This document shows positions 53,226 through 61,362 of a stretch of DNA of 64,000 bases, in pieces. The notes under the pieces are model-generated. The model worked only from the letters and a program-made list of their open reading frames with translations, searched no databases and was not told the DNA's origin. The position numbers were made by a program, and so were the translations under genes. This stretch comes from Bacteroidales bacterium (GTDB lineage: Bacteria > Bacteroidota > Bacteroidia > Bacteroidales > Bacteroidaceae), in assembly GCA_004557035.1 (NCBI GenBank), contig SFFB01000005.1, positions 1 through 64,000 of the forward strand, written 5' to 3'. Numbering within the stretch: position 1 is the stretch's first letter; every line of letters begins with the position of its first letter.

Positions 53226-54893
53226 ATGAAAAACTGTGCGCTGTTACTGTTGTGGCTGTGCGGCATAGCCGTTTCCGCCCAAAAGTTGCAAATTACCCCC
53301 CCATTAGAAAAATTGCTCGACAGACTTGACGAGCTGGTGGCCGAAAAGGCGTCCTATCACGAACAACGTGAGAAGCAGGCCGCCAAACTCAAGAGCCAGC
53401 TCCACGGTGCACAAACACAACTGCGCGTAGGCCTTTACAAAGAAATCTTTGATATTTATTCCCACTTCCAAACCGACTCGGCCAATGTCTATCTTGACAG
53501 CCTCGAAAGTATGTCGGACACAGGCGGCGACGAGCAGCTCTCGGCCTACGTCAAGATTGCGCGAGCCGAACTCCACGCCATAACCGGCCTCTATGCCGAT
53601 GCCGAACAGGCGCTGGGCGAAGTGGATCCCAGGCAAATCACCGCCGCCAACCAGCCTCTGCGCCTCTATTATTTCCGTGTGCGACGCACCTTGAGCGGAT
53701 GGATGTCGCAATACATTCAGTTTCCCAATATCAAAAAAAACTGGGAGGCTAAGATGCAGCAATTCCGCGACTCGCTCATTGCCATCGACCCCAACCCCGT
53801 GACGTGTGACGTGGTGAAGGCCGACAAGGCCAATGCCGAGGGACAGCCGCAGATGGCGCTCGACCTGCTTTTGCCCTATGCCAACAAGATGGACGAGGCA
53901 CACGCAGACCCCTACGTCTGTTACACGCTGGCCGAGTCGTATCATGCCCTCGGTCAGACCGACAAGGTGGCCTATTGGCTGGCACAGACGGCCATTTGCG
54001 ACCTGCAAAAAGGCACCACCGAATATCAGGCCCTGCCGTGGCTGGCACAGATGCTCTTTGAGGCCGGACAGGTGGAGCGGGCTTACCAATATATGCTCTG
54101 CTCCATGGAAGACGCCAACTTCTGCAATGCCAGTCTGCGATCGGTCGAGGTGTCAAACGTTTTCCCCATAATTGACAAGCAATACAAGCAAACCACCCAA
54201 GAGCAGCGCAGTCGCCAACGCAGGCTGCTCTATCTCTTGGGGGCGCTTCTGGTCATATTGGTCGGCATCATCGTGGTGTTTTATCTGCAAATGAAAAAGC
54301 TCCGCCTTATGCGCCGCCGGCAGACCGAAACCAACGACTCGCTCGAAGAGGCCAACCGCCGTATGCAGCAGGCTATGGACCAGCTTCACGAAACCAACGA
54401 AACGCTCCAAAAAACCTACGCTGCCCTGCGCCTCACCGACAAGATGAAAGAGGAATACATTGCGCGCTATCTCAGTCAGTGTCGGGCCTATCTTGACTCA
54501 ATGGAAGAAAGTCGGAAACGTGCCCTGCGAATGGTCAAAGACCATCAGATTGACGAACTCTACAAACTGCTCAAGGCCGGACAGCAAATCAAAGAAGAAC
54601 AGGAACATTTCTATGCCGACTTCGACGCAGCCTTCCTCACCCTCTTCCCGCATTTCATAGAGCAGTTCAACGCCCTCCTTAAGCCAGAAGGCCAAATCCA
54701 CCCCAAACACGAAGGCCAGCTTAACACAGAGTTGCGCATCTTCGCGCTCATACGCCTCGGCGTCAAAGACACGGGACAGATTGCCCATTTCCTCAACTTT
54801 TCGCTTGCCACCGTCTACAATTATCGCTCAAAAATTCGCAACAAAGCCCTTGGCAATCCGGCCGACTTCGAACTCAGGGTTTGCGAACTTTAA
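53226..54893 (+). CDS. susR: SusR-like membrane-spanning transcriptional activator
   Basis: A 555-residue regulator. Signal/anchor sequence about 1-18, a periplasmic TPR-like helical sensor (about 25-330), one membrane helix (about 345-368, LLYLLGALLVILVGIIVVFY), a coiled coil rich in Glu, Gln and Arg (about 370-425) and a C-terminal LuxR-like helix-turn-helix (ELRIFALIRLGVKDTGQIAH, then FLNFSLATVYNYRSKIRNKA). This matches SusR of B. thetaiotaomicron, which senses maltose and activates susA and susB-G. Divergent placement beside susA agrees. ATG 53226 is chosen for the signal sequence. Confidence 0.9.
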   Translation: MKNCALLLLWLCGIAVSAQKLQITPPLEKLLDRLDELVAEKASYHEQREKQAAKLKSQLHGAQTQLRVGLYKEIFDIYSHFQTDSANVYLDSLESMSDTGGDEQLSAYVKIARAELHAITGLYADAEQALGEVDPRQITAANQPLRLYYFRVRRTLSGWMSQYIQFPNIKKNWEAKMQQFRDSLIAIDPNPVTCDVVKADKANAEGQPQMALDLLLPYANKMDEAHADPYVCYTLAESYHALGQTDKVAYWLAQTAICDLQKGTTEYQALPWLAQMLFEAGQVERAYQYMLCSMEDANFCNASLRSVEVSNVFPIIDKQYKQTTQEQRSRQRRLLYLLGALLVILVGIIVVFYLQMKKLRLMRRRQTETNDSLEEANRRMQQAMDQLHETNETLQKTYAALRLTDKMKEEYIARYLSQCRAYLDSMEESRKRALRMVKDHQIDELYKLLKAGQQIKEEQEHFYADFDAAFLTLFPHFIEQFNALLKPEGQIHPKHEGQLNTELRIFALIRLGVKDTGQIAHFLNFSLATVYNYRSKIRNKALGNPADFELRVCEL

Positions 54894-54912
54894 TTTTGAT
54901 TGTTCATAAAAC

Positions 54913-54960
54913 GAAACCGGCCAGAGCATTGCTAAATGGAGATGTGCTCTGACCGGTTTC
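54913..54960. terminator. Bidirectional terminator between susR and the GH53 gene
   Basis: GAAACCGGCCAGAGCA (54913-54928) pairs with TGCTCTGACCGGTTTC (54945-54960) with one mismatch. T-rich sequence follows on each strand (GGTTTATATAT; GTTTTATG). The genes converge here. Confidence 0.75.
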
Positions 54961-54992
54961 GGTTTATATATATTATAGGAGTGTGTGAAGTC

Positions 54993-56132
54993 TTAAGGTT
55001 GCCAGGCATCGAGAATAGCCGAAGGTTTGCCGTCGGAGGCAAAAGCGCCCATCGTGTAGGGGCCCCAGCCGTAGGCATTGTAAGACGAAGGCTTCCAGTT
55101 GCCGTAGACTTCCGGCTCCCAATAGAAGACGCCGGCACAGACCGTGGTGCCAAGCGCTTTGACCTTGGTCATGAAGTCTGAAGCAATGTATGCACCCAAC
55201 GTGACGTTGCTCTGCATCACCCCAAACTCAGACACCATCACGGGCACGCCATAGGTCGCGGCCAACTGTTTGATGTGCGTCACAGCCGACTGGTTGAGTT
55301 GTGTCCAGGTCTGGCTGTCGTCGTCGGCTTGAGGGTAGTGGGAGAGGGCAATCATGTCAAACGAGCCACCGGCAGCCTTGAAGCGCTTTATCCACCAGTC
55401 ATTGTCTTCGTAGGCATGGTTGAGGTGGGGCATGACACAGGCCTGAGGATAAACCGCCTTGGCCGCATCGTAGCCGGCCTTATAGAGCGCCACAAAATTC
55501 TGCCATCCGCTCGGCAGGTCGCCGCTTTTGTTCCAGAGTTGGCCGGTGGGATGCATCATACCGTTGCGTGTCTCGTTGCCAATCTGTATCCAAGCCACGT
55601 CTACGCCTGCCTGCTTGATGGCTGTGAGCGTGGAGTTGACGTGTTCGGTCACTTTGGCTTTGAGCGCCGTGAGGTCCAGTCCAACCCAGTCGGCAGGCAT
55701 GTCTTGACGTGAAGGGTCTGCCCACCAGTCTGAGAAGTGAAAATCAATCATCACATTGAGTCCGGCCTCTTTGGCGGCTTGGGCTTTGGCTGTTACGTCG
55801 GCAGCGTCTGAGTAGTTGCAGCCTTTGTTTTGCGGCTTCACCCACACGCGCAACCTTACTGCATTCATACCAATCTCTTTCATCAAAACCGGACACTCGC
55901 GCGCCTCACCGGCTTGGTTGTAAAAGTTTTTGCCGTCAGCCTTCATCTCGGTGTACCAACTGATGTCGGCACCGCGCACAAAGGCTGTGATATCTTCGGG
56001 GCCTGATGGTGTTGAGGGTTCCTCGGAAGGGTCGGGAGTGGGAGGAGACACCTCCGTCCCGTTGTCGTCGCTACCGCAAGCAGAGGTGCAGCATAGCGAA
56101 GCGAGCAAGAGCGAGAAAATGGTCTTTTTCAT
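54993..56132 (-). CDS. GH53 endo-beta-1,4-galactanase lipoprotein
   Basis: A 379-residue lipoprotein (MKKTIFSLLLASLCCTSAC, Cys19) with a Pro/Ser/Glu linker (about 24-47) and a GH53 barrel. FVRGADISWYTEMKADGKNF starts the barrel; the acid/base is Glu187 (WIQIGNETRNGM) and the nucleophile Glu302 (VMVSEFGVMQ). NAVRLRVWVKP is also typical. It cuts beta-1,4-galactan side chains of pectin at the cell surface or in the periplasm. It lies 65 bp after the GH2 gene on the same strand; the two form a small galactan operon without SusC/D. Confidence 0.9.
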   Translation of the reverse strand: MKKTIFSLLLASLCCTSACGSDDNGTEVSPPTPDPSEEPSTPSGPEDITAFVRGADISWYTEMKADGKNFYNQAGEARECPVLMKEIGMNAVRLRVWVKPQNKGCNYSDAADVTAKAQAAKEAGLNVMIDFHFSDWWADPSRQDMPADWVGLDLTALKAKVTEHVNSTLTAIKQAGVDVAWIQIGNETRNGMMHPTGQLWNKSGDLPSGWQNFVALYKAGYDAAKAVYPQACVMPHLNHAYEDNDWWIKRFKAAGGSFDMIALSHYPQADDDSQTWTQLNQSAVTHIKQLAATYGVPVMVSEFGVMQSNVTLGAYIASDFMTKVKALGTTVCAGVFYWEPEVYGNWKPSSYNAYGWGPYTMGAFASDGKPSAILDAWQP

Positions 56133-56197
56133 AGTTGTTGCTATTCCTATAATAATAATGTGGTTTTGAAACGTAATAATGGCGTGGCTTCACATGG

Positions 56198-58672
56198 TCA
56201 TGGCTTAGCCGTGGCGGCTACTTCGATGTGACAAGTGGCAGGTTTGAGCCCCTTGCCTTTCACGCGAAGAGTGGCCAATCCCTTCTCTTTTCCGGCTTGA
56301 ACAACGACGCTGAGTTGGCCACCGAAAGCCTTCATGCGAGGCAAGTGGAAAAGTTCGAGCGATGTGGCGTCGCCATTGGCAGCAGCCTTGTAGTGAGCCG
56401 CACCTTTCACTTCAAACTGCAGTGAGCCGTCGAAGTGTGGACAGAGGTTGCCTTTGGCATCAACCACCTTTATCGTGAAATATCCCAGGTCTTTGCCATC
56501 AGCCTGAAGCGGTTGGTCAGAAGCGGGTTCAATCTCGATGTGATGAGGCTTGCCGGCGGTGTGCATCGTCAGACGCTCAGCCTCGCGGCCACTGGCGTCG
56601 AAGGCCACCACCTCAAAACTACCCGGCTGATAGACCACGTCGTTCCACATCAAGCGATAGCGCTCTTCCACCGTTTTAGCCTCTGCGGCAGTCTTTTTCG
56701 ACCGTCGTCCCTGGCTCTTGCCGTTGACGAAAAGTTCGGCCGATGGATATGACGTGTAGACAAATACAGGAGTCACTTTGCCCTCACGTCCCGGCCAAGT
56801 CCAGTGTGGTAGCGCCCAAAGCGTGGGGTGCGTTTTATTCCACACGCTGCGGTAGAGATAATAGCGGTCTTTAGGAATGGAAGCCAAATCGATGATGCCA
56901 AACATCGACGAGTGGTTGGGCCAGGCATCGGTGTCGTAAGGTGAAGGTTCGCCAAGATAGTCGAAGCCCGTCCAAACGAACTGTCCGATGGTCCAGGGAT
57001 AGTCCTCGGCCAGAGCCAAATCAATGTCGGGGATATTAGACCACGAGCAGTATTCAAGGTCATAGCTCGAACTCTGATGGTCGGGCGTCACCACATCGGC
57101 TCCACGCACGGCTGGAAAATGGTAAACGCCGCGTGAACTTACGGTCGAGGACGTCTCGCTGCCCAAGACTAGGTTTTGCGGCAAGCGCCGGTAAGCCTCC
57201 TCATAGCGATGAGCACGATAGTTGAAGCCGGGTACGTCGAGCATTGCCGCAAAACCATTGTCAAGCACACACGACACTTGGTCCATACCGCAAGTGACGG
57301 GACGGGTGGGGTCTTCGCGGTGACAAATATCGCGTAGCCACTTGGCCACTTTGTAGCCTTCAGAAGAGCATTGTGTGGGCACTTCATTTCCGATGCTCCA
57401 CATCACGACACTCGGATTGTTGCGGTAGTGACGAAGCATATTCACCATATCGCGTTCAGCCCATTCAGTGAAATAACGGTGATAGCCGTTGTCACATTTG
57501 GCAATGTCCCATTCGTCAAACGGCTCAAGCATCATCATAAAGCCCATCTCGTCACACAGCTCCACCAATTCCGGAGCCGGCATATTGTGAGACGACGTAC
57601 GAATGGCATCGCATCCCATATCCTTGAGCAGTCGCAGTTGGTGAGCGATGGCACTGCGATTGACGGCAGCGCCCAGCGGACCTAAGTCGTGGTGGAGGCA
57701 AACACCTTGAAACTTGCGGTGTCGGCCATTGAGGTAGAAGCCCTTATCGGCCACAAACTCGATGGAGCGGATGCCAAAAGACGTTTCGTAGCAGTCCACC
57801 ACTTTGCCGCCTGCAGAGATGCGCGTCACGGCACGATAGAGATGCGGCGTCTCGGGCGACCACAGACGCGGATGCTCCACCGTGAAATGCTGTTCGAAAG
57901 GCTCGCCGTGGTTGATATAACCCTCGTTGCGCTTATGCGCCACCACGCGTCCGGCAGCGTCTCTGATTTCCGTGTCCAAGGTGAGCAGACACGTGTCGGC
58001 ACTCTCCACCTCCGTGCGCAGGCATACAGAGGCATAGTCCTCGGCCACGTGAGGCGTGGTGACTTGCGTCCCCCAAACAGGCACGTGGATGCGTTCCGTT
58101 TCCACCAACTGCACTTTGCGGTAGAGGCCGGCACCGGGATACCAGCGGCTCGACTGAGGTTTGTTTTCCAAATGCACGGCCAGCAGGTTGGGTTGGCCGT
58201 CGGGGTGCAATAGCTCCGTCACATCACAATGAAATGAATTGTAGCCGTAGGGCCAGAAAATGGCTTCACGGCCGTTGACATAGACTCTGGCCTCACTCAT
58301 GGCTCCTTCAAAAATCAGGGTGACCGTCTTGCCGGGCGTGGTGGTGAACTCACGGCGATACCAACCTTCGCCCACATAAGGCAATCCACCGGTGCGCCCG
58401 GTCTTGACTGTGGCTTCTTCTTCAAAATTTTGCGTGATGGCCACCTTTTGCAGGTCGTTATCGCGAGAGAACGGTCCCTTGATAGCCCAGTCGTGAGGAA
58501 TGTTCACAGAGGTCCAATGCTTGTCGTCATAGCCCGGTTCGGCAGCTCCGTTGGCCGGGCCTTGACAGAAGCGCCAATCTTTTTCGATTGTAGTCACCTG
58601 CCGTTGTGCAGCTGTTTGAAATCCCACCGAACCTATCAGCAGGGCGAGTGCAATAGTGTGAAATCGAGACAT
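56198..58672 (-). CDS. GH2 beta-galactosidase
   Basis: An 824-residue exported GH2 enzyme. Signal peptide about 1-22; sugar-binding jelly roll (about 27-190; WTSVNIPHDWAIKGPF); Ig-like domain; TIM barrel with acid/base Glu430 (VMWSIGNEVPTQ) and nucleophile Glu506 (LGSETSST); then DUF4982-like and Ig-like C-terminal domains. In combination with the GH53 enzyme it probably releases galactose from galactooligosaccharides in the periplasm. ATG 58672 is chosen for the signal peptide; the frame runs on 18 codons upstream past the likely transcription start. Confidence 0.9.
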   Translation of the reverse strand: MSRFHTIALALLIGSVGFQTAAQRQVTTIEKDWRFCQGPANGAAEPGYDDKHWTSVNIPHDWAIKGPFSRDNDLQKVAITQNFEEEATVKTGRTGGLPYVGEGWYRREFTTTPGKTVTLIFEGAMSEARVYVNGREAIFWPYGYNSFHCDVTELLHPDGQPNLLAVHLENKPQSSRWYPGAGLYRKVQLVETERIHVPVWGTQVTTPHVAEDYASVCLRTEVESADTCLLTLDTEIRDAAGRVVAHKRNEGYINHGEPFEQHFTVEHPRLWSPETPHLYRAVTRISAGGKVVDCYETSFGIRSIEFVADKGFYLNGRHRKFQGVCLHHDLGPLGAAVNRSAIAHQLRLLKDMGCDAIRTSSHNMPAPELVELCDEMGFMMMLEPFDEWDIAKCDNGYHRYFTEWAERDMVNMLRHYRNNPSVVMWSIGNEVPTQCSSEGYKVAKWLRDICHREDPTRPVTCGMDQVSCVLDNGFAAMLDVPGFNYRAHRYEEAYRRLPQNLVLGSETSSTVSSRGVYHFPAVRGADVVTPDHQSSSYDLEYCSWSNIPDIDLALAEDYPWTIGQFVWTGFDYLGEPSPYDTDAWPNHSSMFGIIDLASIPKDRYYLYRSVWNKTHPTLWALPHWTWPGREGKVTPVFVYTSYPSAELFVNGKSQGRRSKKTAAEAKTVEERYRLMWNDVVYQPGSFEVVAFDASGREAERLTMHTAGKPHHIEIEPASDQPLQADGKDLGYFTIKVVDAKGNLCPHFDGSLQFEVKGAAHYKAAANGDATSLELFHLPRMKAFGGQLSVVVQAGKEKGLATLRVKGKGLKPATCHIEVAATAKP

Positions 58673-58738
58673 ATTCAGATTTAAGGAAATGAGTGTGTAA
58701 AGAAAAATAGTCAGTAAAAATCTCAAGATTTATTATTG

Positions 58739-58768
58739 CAAAATTACAATAATTCAAAAACAAGCCAA
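58739..58768 (-). promoter_or_regulatory. Promoter of the GH2-GH53 operon
   Basis: Minus-strand TAATTTTG (58739-58746) and TTG (58766-58768), 19 bp apart. The leader is about 60 nt. A tract of 'gactcttag'-type words lies immediately upstream (58798-58850). Confidence 0.55.
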
Positions 58769-58797
58769 TCGTCCCTTCATCTTTTTGTCATTTTGTT

Positions 58798-58850
58798 CTT
58801 TGAGACTAATAGACTCTTAGCCTGTTATTTTCTTAGTCTTTTTGCTTCAA
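58798..58850. repeat. 'agactcttag' word tract upstream of the GH2 promoter
   Basis: Words ctttgagact, tagactcttag and cttagtcttttt resemble the tracts at 35335 and 40150. Confidence 0.5.
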
Positions 58851-58895
58851 AATTGTCTCAAAAAAGCAGTGCCAATCAAAAAAGTCAATTTATCT

Positions 58896-58927
58896 CTTGC
58901 ATAATTCGGTAGAAAACCCTAATTTTG
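58896..58927 (+). promoter_or_regulatory. Promoter of tRNA-Ser
   Basis: TTG (58896-58898) and TAATTTTG (58920-58927), 21 bp apart, placed to start transcription about 20 nt before the tRNA. Confidence 0.55.
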
Positions 58928-58952
58928 CCCCTCGTAAGACCAACTAAGTCTT

Positions 58953-59037
58953 GGAGAGATGGTAGAGTGGTCGATTACAGTAGTCTTGAAAACTACCGTG
59001 CTGCAAGGCACCGGGGGTTCGAATCCCTCTCTCTCCG
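58953..59037 (+). tRNA. tRNA-Ser(UGA)
   Basis: 85 nt. The acceptor arms GGAGAGA and TCTCTCC pair, with discriminator G. The anticodon stem GTAGT/ACTAC holds loop CTTGAAA with anticodon TGA. A long variable arm (GTGCTGCAAGGCAC) is diagnostic of serine tRNA, and the T arm has GGTTCGAATCC. CCA is not encoded. Confidence 0.95.
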
Positions 59038-59043
59038 CAAATT

Positions 59044-59077
59044 AAAGCTCGCTACGATTGTAGCGAGCTTTCTTTTT
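59044..59077 (+). terminator. Terminator of tRNA-Ser
   Basis: AAAGCTCGCTAC (59044-59055) pairs perfectly with GTAGCGAGCTTT (59060-59071) across a GATT loop, followed by CTTTTT. Confidence 0.85.
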
Positions 59078-59104
59078 GTATTTACTTTTTCCCCCGATGG
59101 ATTT

Positions 59105-59584
59105 TCACCAATCCCTTAGTGTATATGTAAAAGACAGGATGAACAGGCAAATGTTTACGAATATTCCCGTCCCCTTATTCATACCATTCGTTGCAGGCAT
59201 ATTGTCATTGGCAGAGTCGGAGGACTTTTCTGTATGCTGTTGTTGACGACGCTTGGCAGTAGCCTTCTTCAAAACGGCGTGTCCCATTGCCGCACCGGTG
59301 GCTCCGAGCATGATGTGGTGAGCGTCTGTGCCTCGCGAGTGCGACGATTGTTTGTTGTCAGATGCTTGCTGTTCTTCGTACCTGGCATCGTAGTCGTCAT
59401 CGTCATACTCCTCAGCGTATTCATCTGCATACTCCTCTTCTGCTTCCTCATAGCCATCGGCATATCCGTCCTCGTATCCGTCTTCATATTCAGAGTCATA
59501 GTATTCATTGTCGTCCTCGTATGCCGAATACCCTTCTGCATACTCTTGATCATAATCGTCGTCGTAATAATATTCTTCGCTCAT
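59105..59584 (-). CDS. Asp/Glu/Tyr-rich repeat protein with C-terminal membrane tail
   Basis: A 159-residue protein of unknown function. Residues 1-72 are almost only Asp, Glu, Tyr, Gly and Ala, in degenerate units such as YEDGYEDGYADGYEE and YADEYAEEYDDDD, so strongly acidic. The middle (about 85-130) turns basic (HAVLKKATAKRRQQQH) and contains a small Gly/Ala segment (HIMLGATGAAMGHAV). The end has one hydrophobic stretch (GIFVNICLFILSFTYTL), suggesting a tail anchor. It follows the M15 gene by 34 bp on the same strand, so it is probably in an envelope operon. A calcium-binding or phase-separating role is speculation. Confidence 0.65.
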   Translation of the reverse strand: MSEEYYYDDDYDQEYAEGYSAYEDDNEYYDSEYEDGYEDGYADGYEEAEEEYADEYAEEYDDDDYDARYEEQQASDNKQSSHSRGTDAHHIMLGATGAAMGHAVLKKATAKRRQQQHTEKSSDSANDNMPATNGMNKGTGIFVNICLFILSFTYTLRDW

Positions 59585-59618
59585 AGTAGTTCAATCGGAT
59601 GGGGCTCTTCTCTAATGC

Positions 59619-60455
59619 TTACAGCCCGAAATACTCCAAAATCTCAGGACGATACTCAAAGTGCATGGTGTCGTAGTGGTACCAATGGCCGCCCCAGATG
59701 AAGCCGTGGCGCCGGAAGATGTCGACTAATGCCCGCGGTATGCGGTTTTCATAACGTATTTTCTTGTCCTCGTCGTTGGTATGATTAGACCACTGCCAAT
59801 AGTTGGAATAGTTCGTGTTGAGATCGATGGTCATACCATAGCTATGGGCACTCAGACGCTTGGCGCCGCGCACTTGCCGCCAATAGAACGTGCCGCTGCT
59901 AGGCTTGGCATATTGGATTAGTTCCGGATGACGGGCAATCTCATCACGTACGGCGGCGAGATGGCGGTCCACGCCATTGACCCGCGTCACCTGCAAGCGC
60001 TGGCCAAACCATTCTATCGTGACCAGTTGCTTTCGCACCGCTTCGGCACTGCCGCCATACATTTTCTTATAGAAGGCTTCACTCCGACTACGGCCACCGT
60101 CGTGTTGATAGCCGGGAGGCGTGACGGTGTCGTAGGGCAAGGCAAACATATCTTCCAGATCGCTTGCGTCGAGCAATTGGCTGAAGGTCTTCTTCCTGCC
60201 GTCGTCATAGACAATCGCCGTGCCGTCTTCAAAGACAATGGCGTTGTCTTTATATTGCAACTTAAAGTCGGGATAGGCCTCTATGATGGCTCGGGCACCT
60301 TTGGGCAGGGTGTCAGTCTCAGCTGCAGGAGGCTGTGAGGCAGCAGGCGGAGCAACCTCATCAGGCCGGCTTTGTGGCGTTTGCGGTTTGTTGTCGCATG
60401 AAAACAGGCTTGTGGCTACAGCCAACGACACCAACACCACTCGTGATGTTTTCAT
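59619..60455 (-). CDS. M15-family peptidase lipoprotein (VanY-like D,D-carboxypeptidase/L-Ala-D-Glu endopeptidase)
   Basis: A 278-residue lipoprotein (MKTSRVVLVSLAVATSLFSC, Cys20) with a Pro-rich linker. The zinc motif is SAHSYGMTIDLN (His and Asp ligands, about 203-214), with the third His in WYHYDTMHFEYRPE near the end. These are the HxxxxxxD and ExxH-type patterns of peptidase M15, which acts on peptidoglycan stem peptides. RHPELIQYAKPSSGTFYWR precedes the active site. It begins 6 bp after the YARHG gene, so the two are co-translated. Confidence 0.85.
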   Translation of the reverse strand: MKTSRVVLVSLAVATSLFSCDNKPQTPQSRPDEVAPPAASQPPAAETDTLPKGARAIIEAYPDFKLQYKDNAIVFEDGTAIVYDDGRKKTFSQLLDASDLEDMFALPYDTVTPPGYQHDGGRSRSEAFYKKMYGGSAEAVRKQLVTIEWFGQRLQVTRVNGVDRHLAAVRDEIARHPELIQYAKPSSGTFYWRQVRGAKRLSAHSYGMTIDLNTNYSNYWQWSNHTNDEDKKIRYENRIPRALVDIFRRHGFIWGGHWYHYDTMHFEYRPEILEYFGL

Positions 60456-60461
60456 ACCGTC

Positions 60462-61121
60462 TTATTCATATTTCTTCAAGAAATCCACATTGGCTTTCTC
60501 TATGGCAGAGAGTTCACCAAAAACGTTGCTGCTTACGGGAGTGTACCAGTCGAATTGGGCGAAGTGATTGGCGAGGTCTTCAGACTGGAAGATGTAGCCG
60601 TGGCGGGCAAAGATTTCGTTGCGCAACAAGCGCAGTTCCTCCTTCGTCAGACCGACGATGTCTTCATAGGTGAGTTCGCGCACCGAGAGAATATCTTCAT
60701 ACCAATTGACCGTCTCGGCCTCTGCGGCGGGTGCAGGCTCGTAATCGGGGAGTGTGGGCTCACTGACTTTTTCTGTGACAACCTCTTCGATGATGGTTTC
60801 GGGCTTTTTCAGCCAAACGAAGTAGACCACAAGGCCAATGACCGCAAGGAGCAGCACAGACGAAAGGCAAATCAGCGTGATGGTGAGGCCTTTGCCGGAT
60901 TTCTTTGGTTGCTCAGCAATTATCGTCGTTGGTGCAGGTACTTCTATTGGCGGCTCAGGAACCTCAACCTGGGACACTGGGATTTCCGGCTGAGCAGGAG
61001 GAGGTGGAGGCGGCGGCACGACACCATTGGAGGAAGCCGGTTGTAAGGGTTGTCCACACACGGGGCAGTCGTTCAGTTCGTCAGCCAGATAATTGGCGCC
61101 GCAAGTCTTACATTCTTTCAT
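60462..61121 (-). CDS. Zinc-ribbon, single-pass membrane protein with C-terminal YARHG domain
   Basis: A 219-residue protein. An N-terminal zinc ribbon (CKTCG and CPVCG, residues 4-23) is followed by a long Pro-rich linker (about 34-70), a membrane helix (about 77-99, LTITLICLSSVLLLAVIGLV), a Glu-rich stalk and a YARHG domain (about 165-205; ELRLLRNEIFARHGYIFQS, FDWYTP). YARHG domains are extracellular and thought to act at the cell wall. The ribbon would be cytoplasmic. It heads the operon with the M15 peptidase and the acidic protein. Confidence 0.82.
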   Translation of the reverse strand: MKECKTCGANYLADELNDCPVCGQPLQPASSNGVVPPPPPPPAQPEIPVSQVEVPEPPIEVPAPTTIIAEQPKKSGKGLTITLICLSSVLLLAVIGLVVYFVWLKKPETIIEEVVTEKVSEPTLPDYEPAPAAEAETVNWYEDILSVRELTYEDIVGLTKEELRLLRNEIFARHGYIFQSEDLANHFAQFDWYTPVSSNVFGELSAIEKANVDFLKKYE

Positions 61122-61299
61122 ATGGGAATAATCGATTATGGGTTGAGTAATGCTTATGTTCGCTTATTAGCTTCGAAGATAAGCATTTTTTTATGATTTT
61201 ATGCGTTTAATGAACGATTATCAAGTCAAATGCTATTAAAACACTTTGGCCGCAGGCAAATCTGCGTCATATGAGGGGACAACCTCTGCAAGAATTGCT

Positions 61300-61307
61300 T
61301 AACTTTG
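61300..61307 (+). promoter_or_regulatory. Putative -7 element of the HIRAN gene
   Basis: TAACTTTG fits TAnnTTTG, 55 bp before ATG 61363. No -33 match. Confidence 0.4.
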
Positions 61308-61362
61308 TGTTATCCTTAGACTTATATTCAACTGATTTGTACCATTAAAGTCTTTTTTACAG

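Noticed and set aside
59234..59701. Hydrophobic frame antisense to the acidic protein (Val/Ile/Leu/Phe-rich)
   Set aside because: Its hydrophobicity is the direct complement of Asp/Glu/Tyr codons. The acidic frame has the better start, spacing and operon position, though this is the least certain strand choice in the window.
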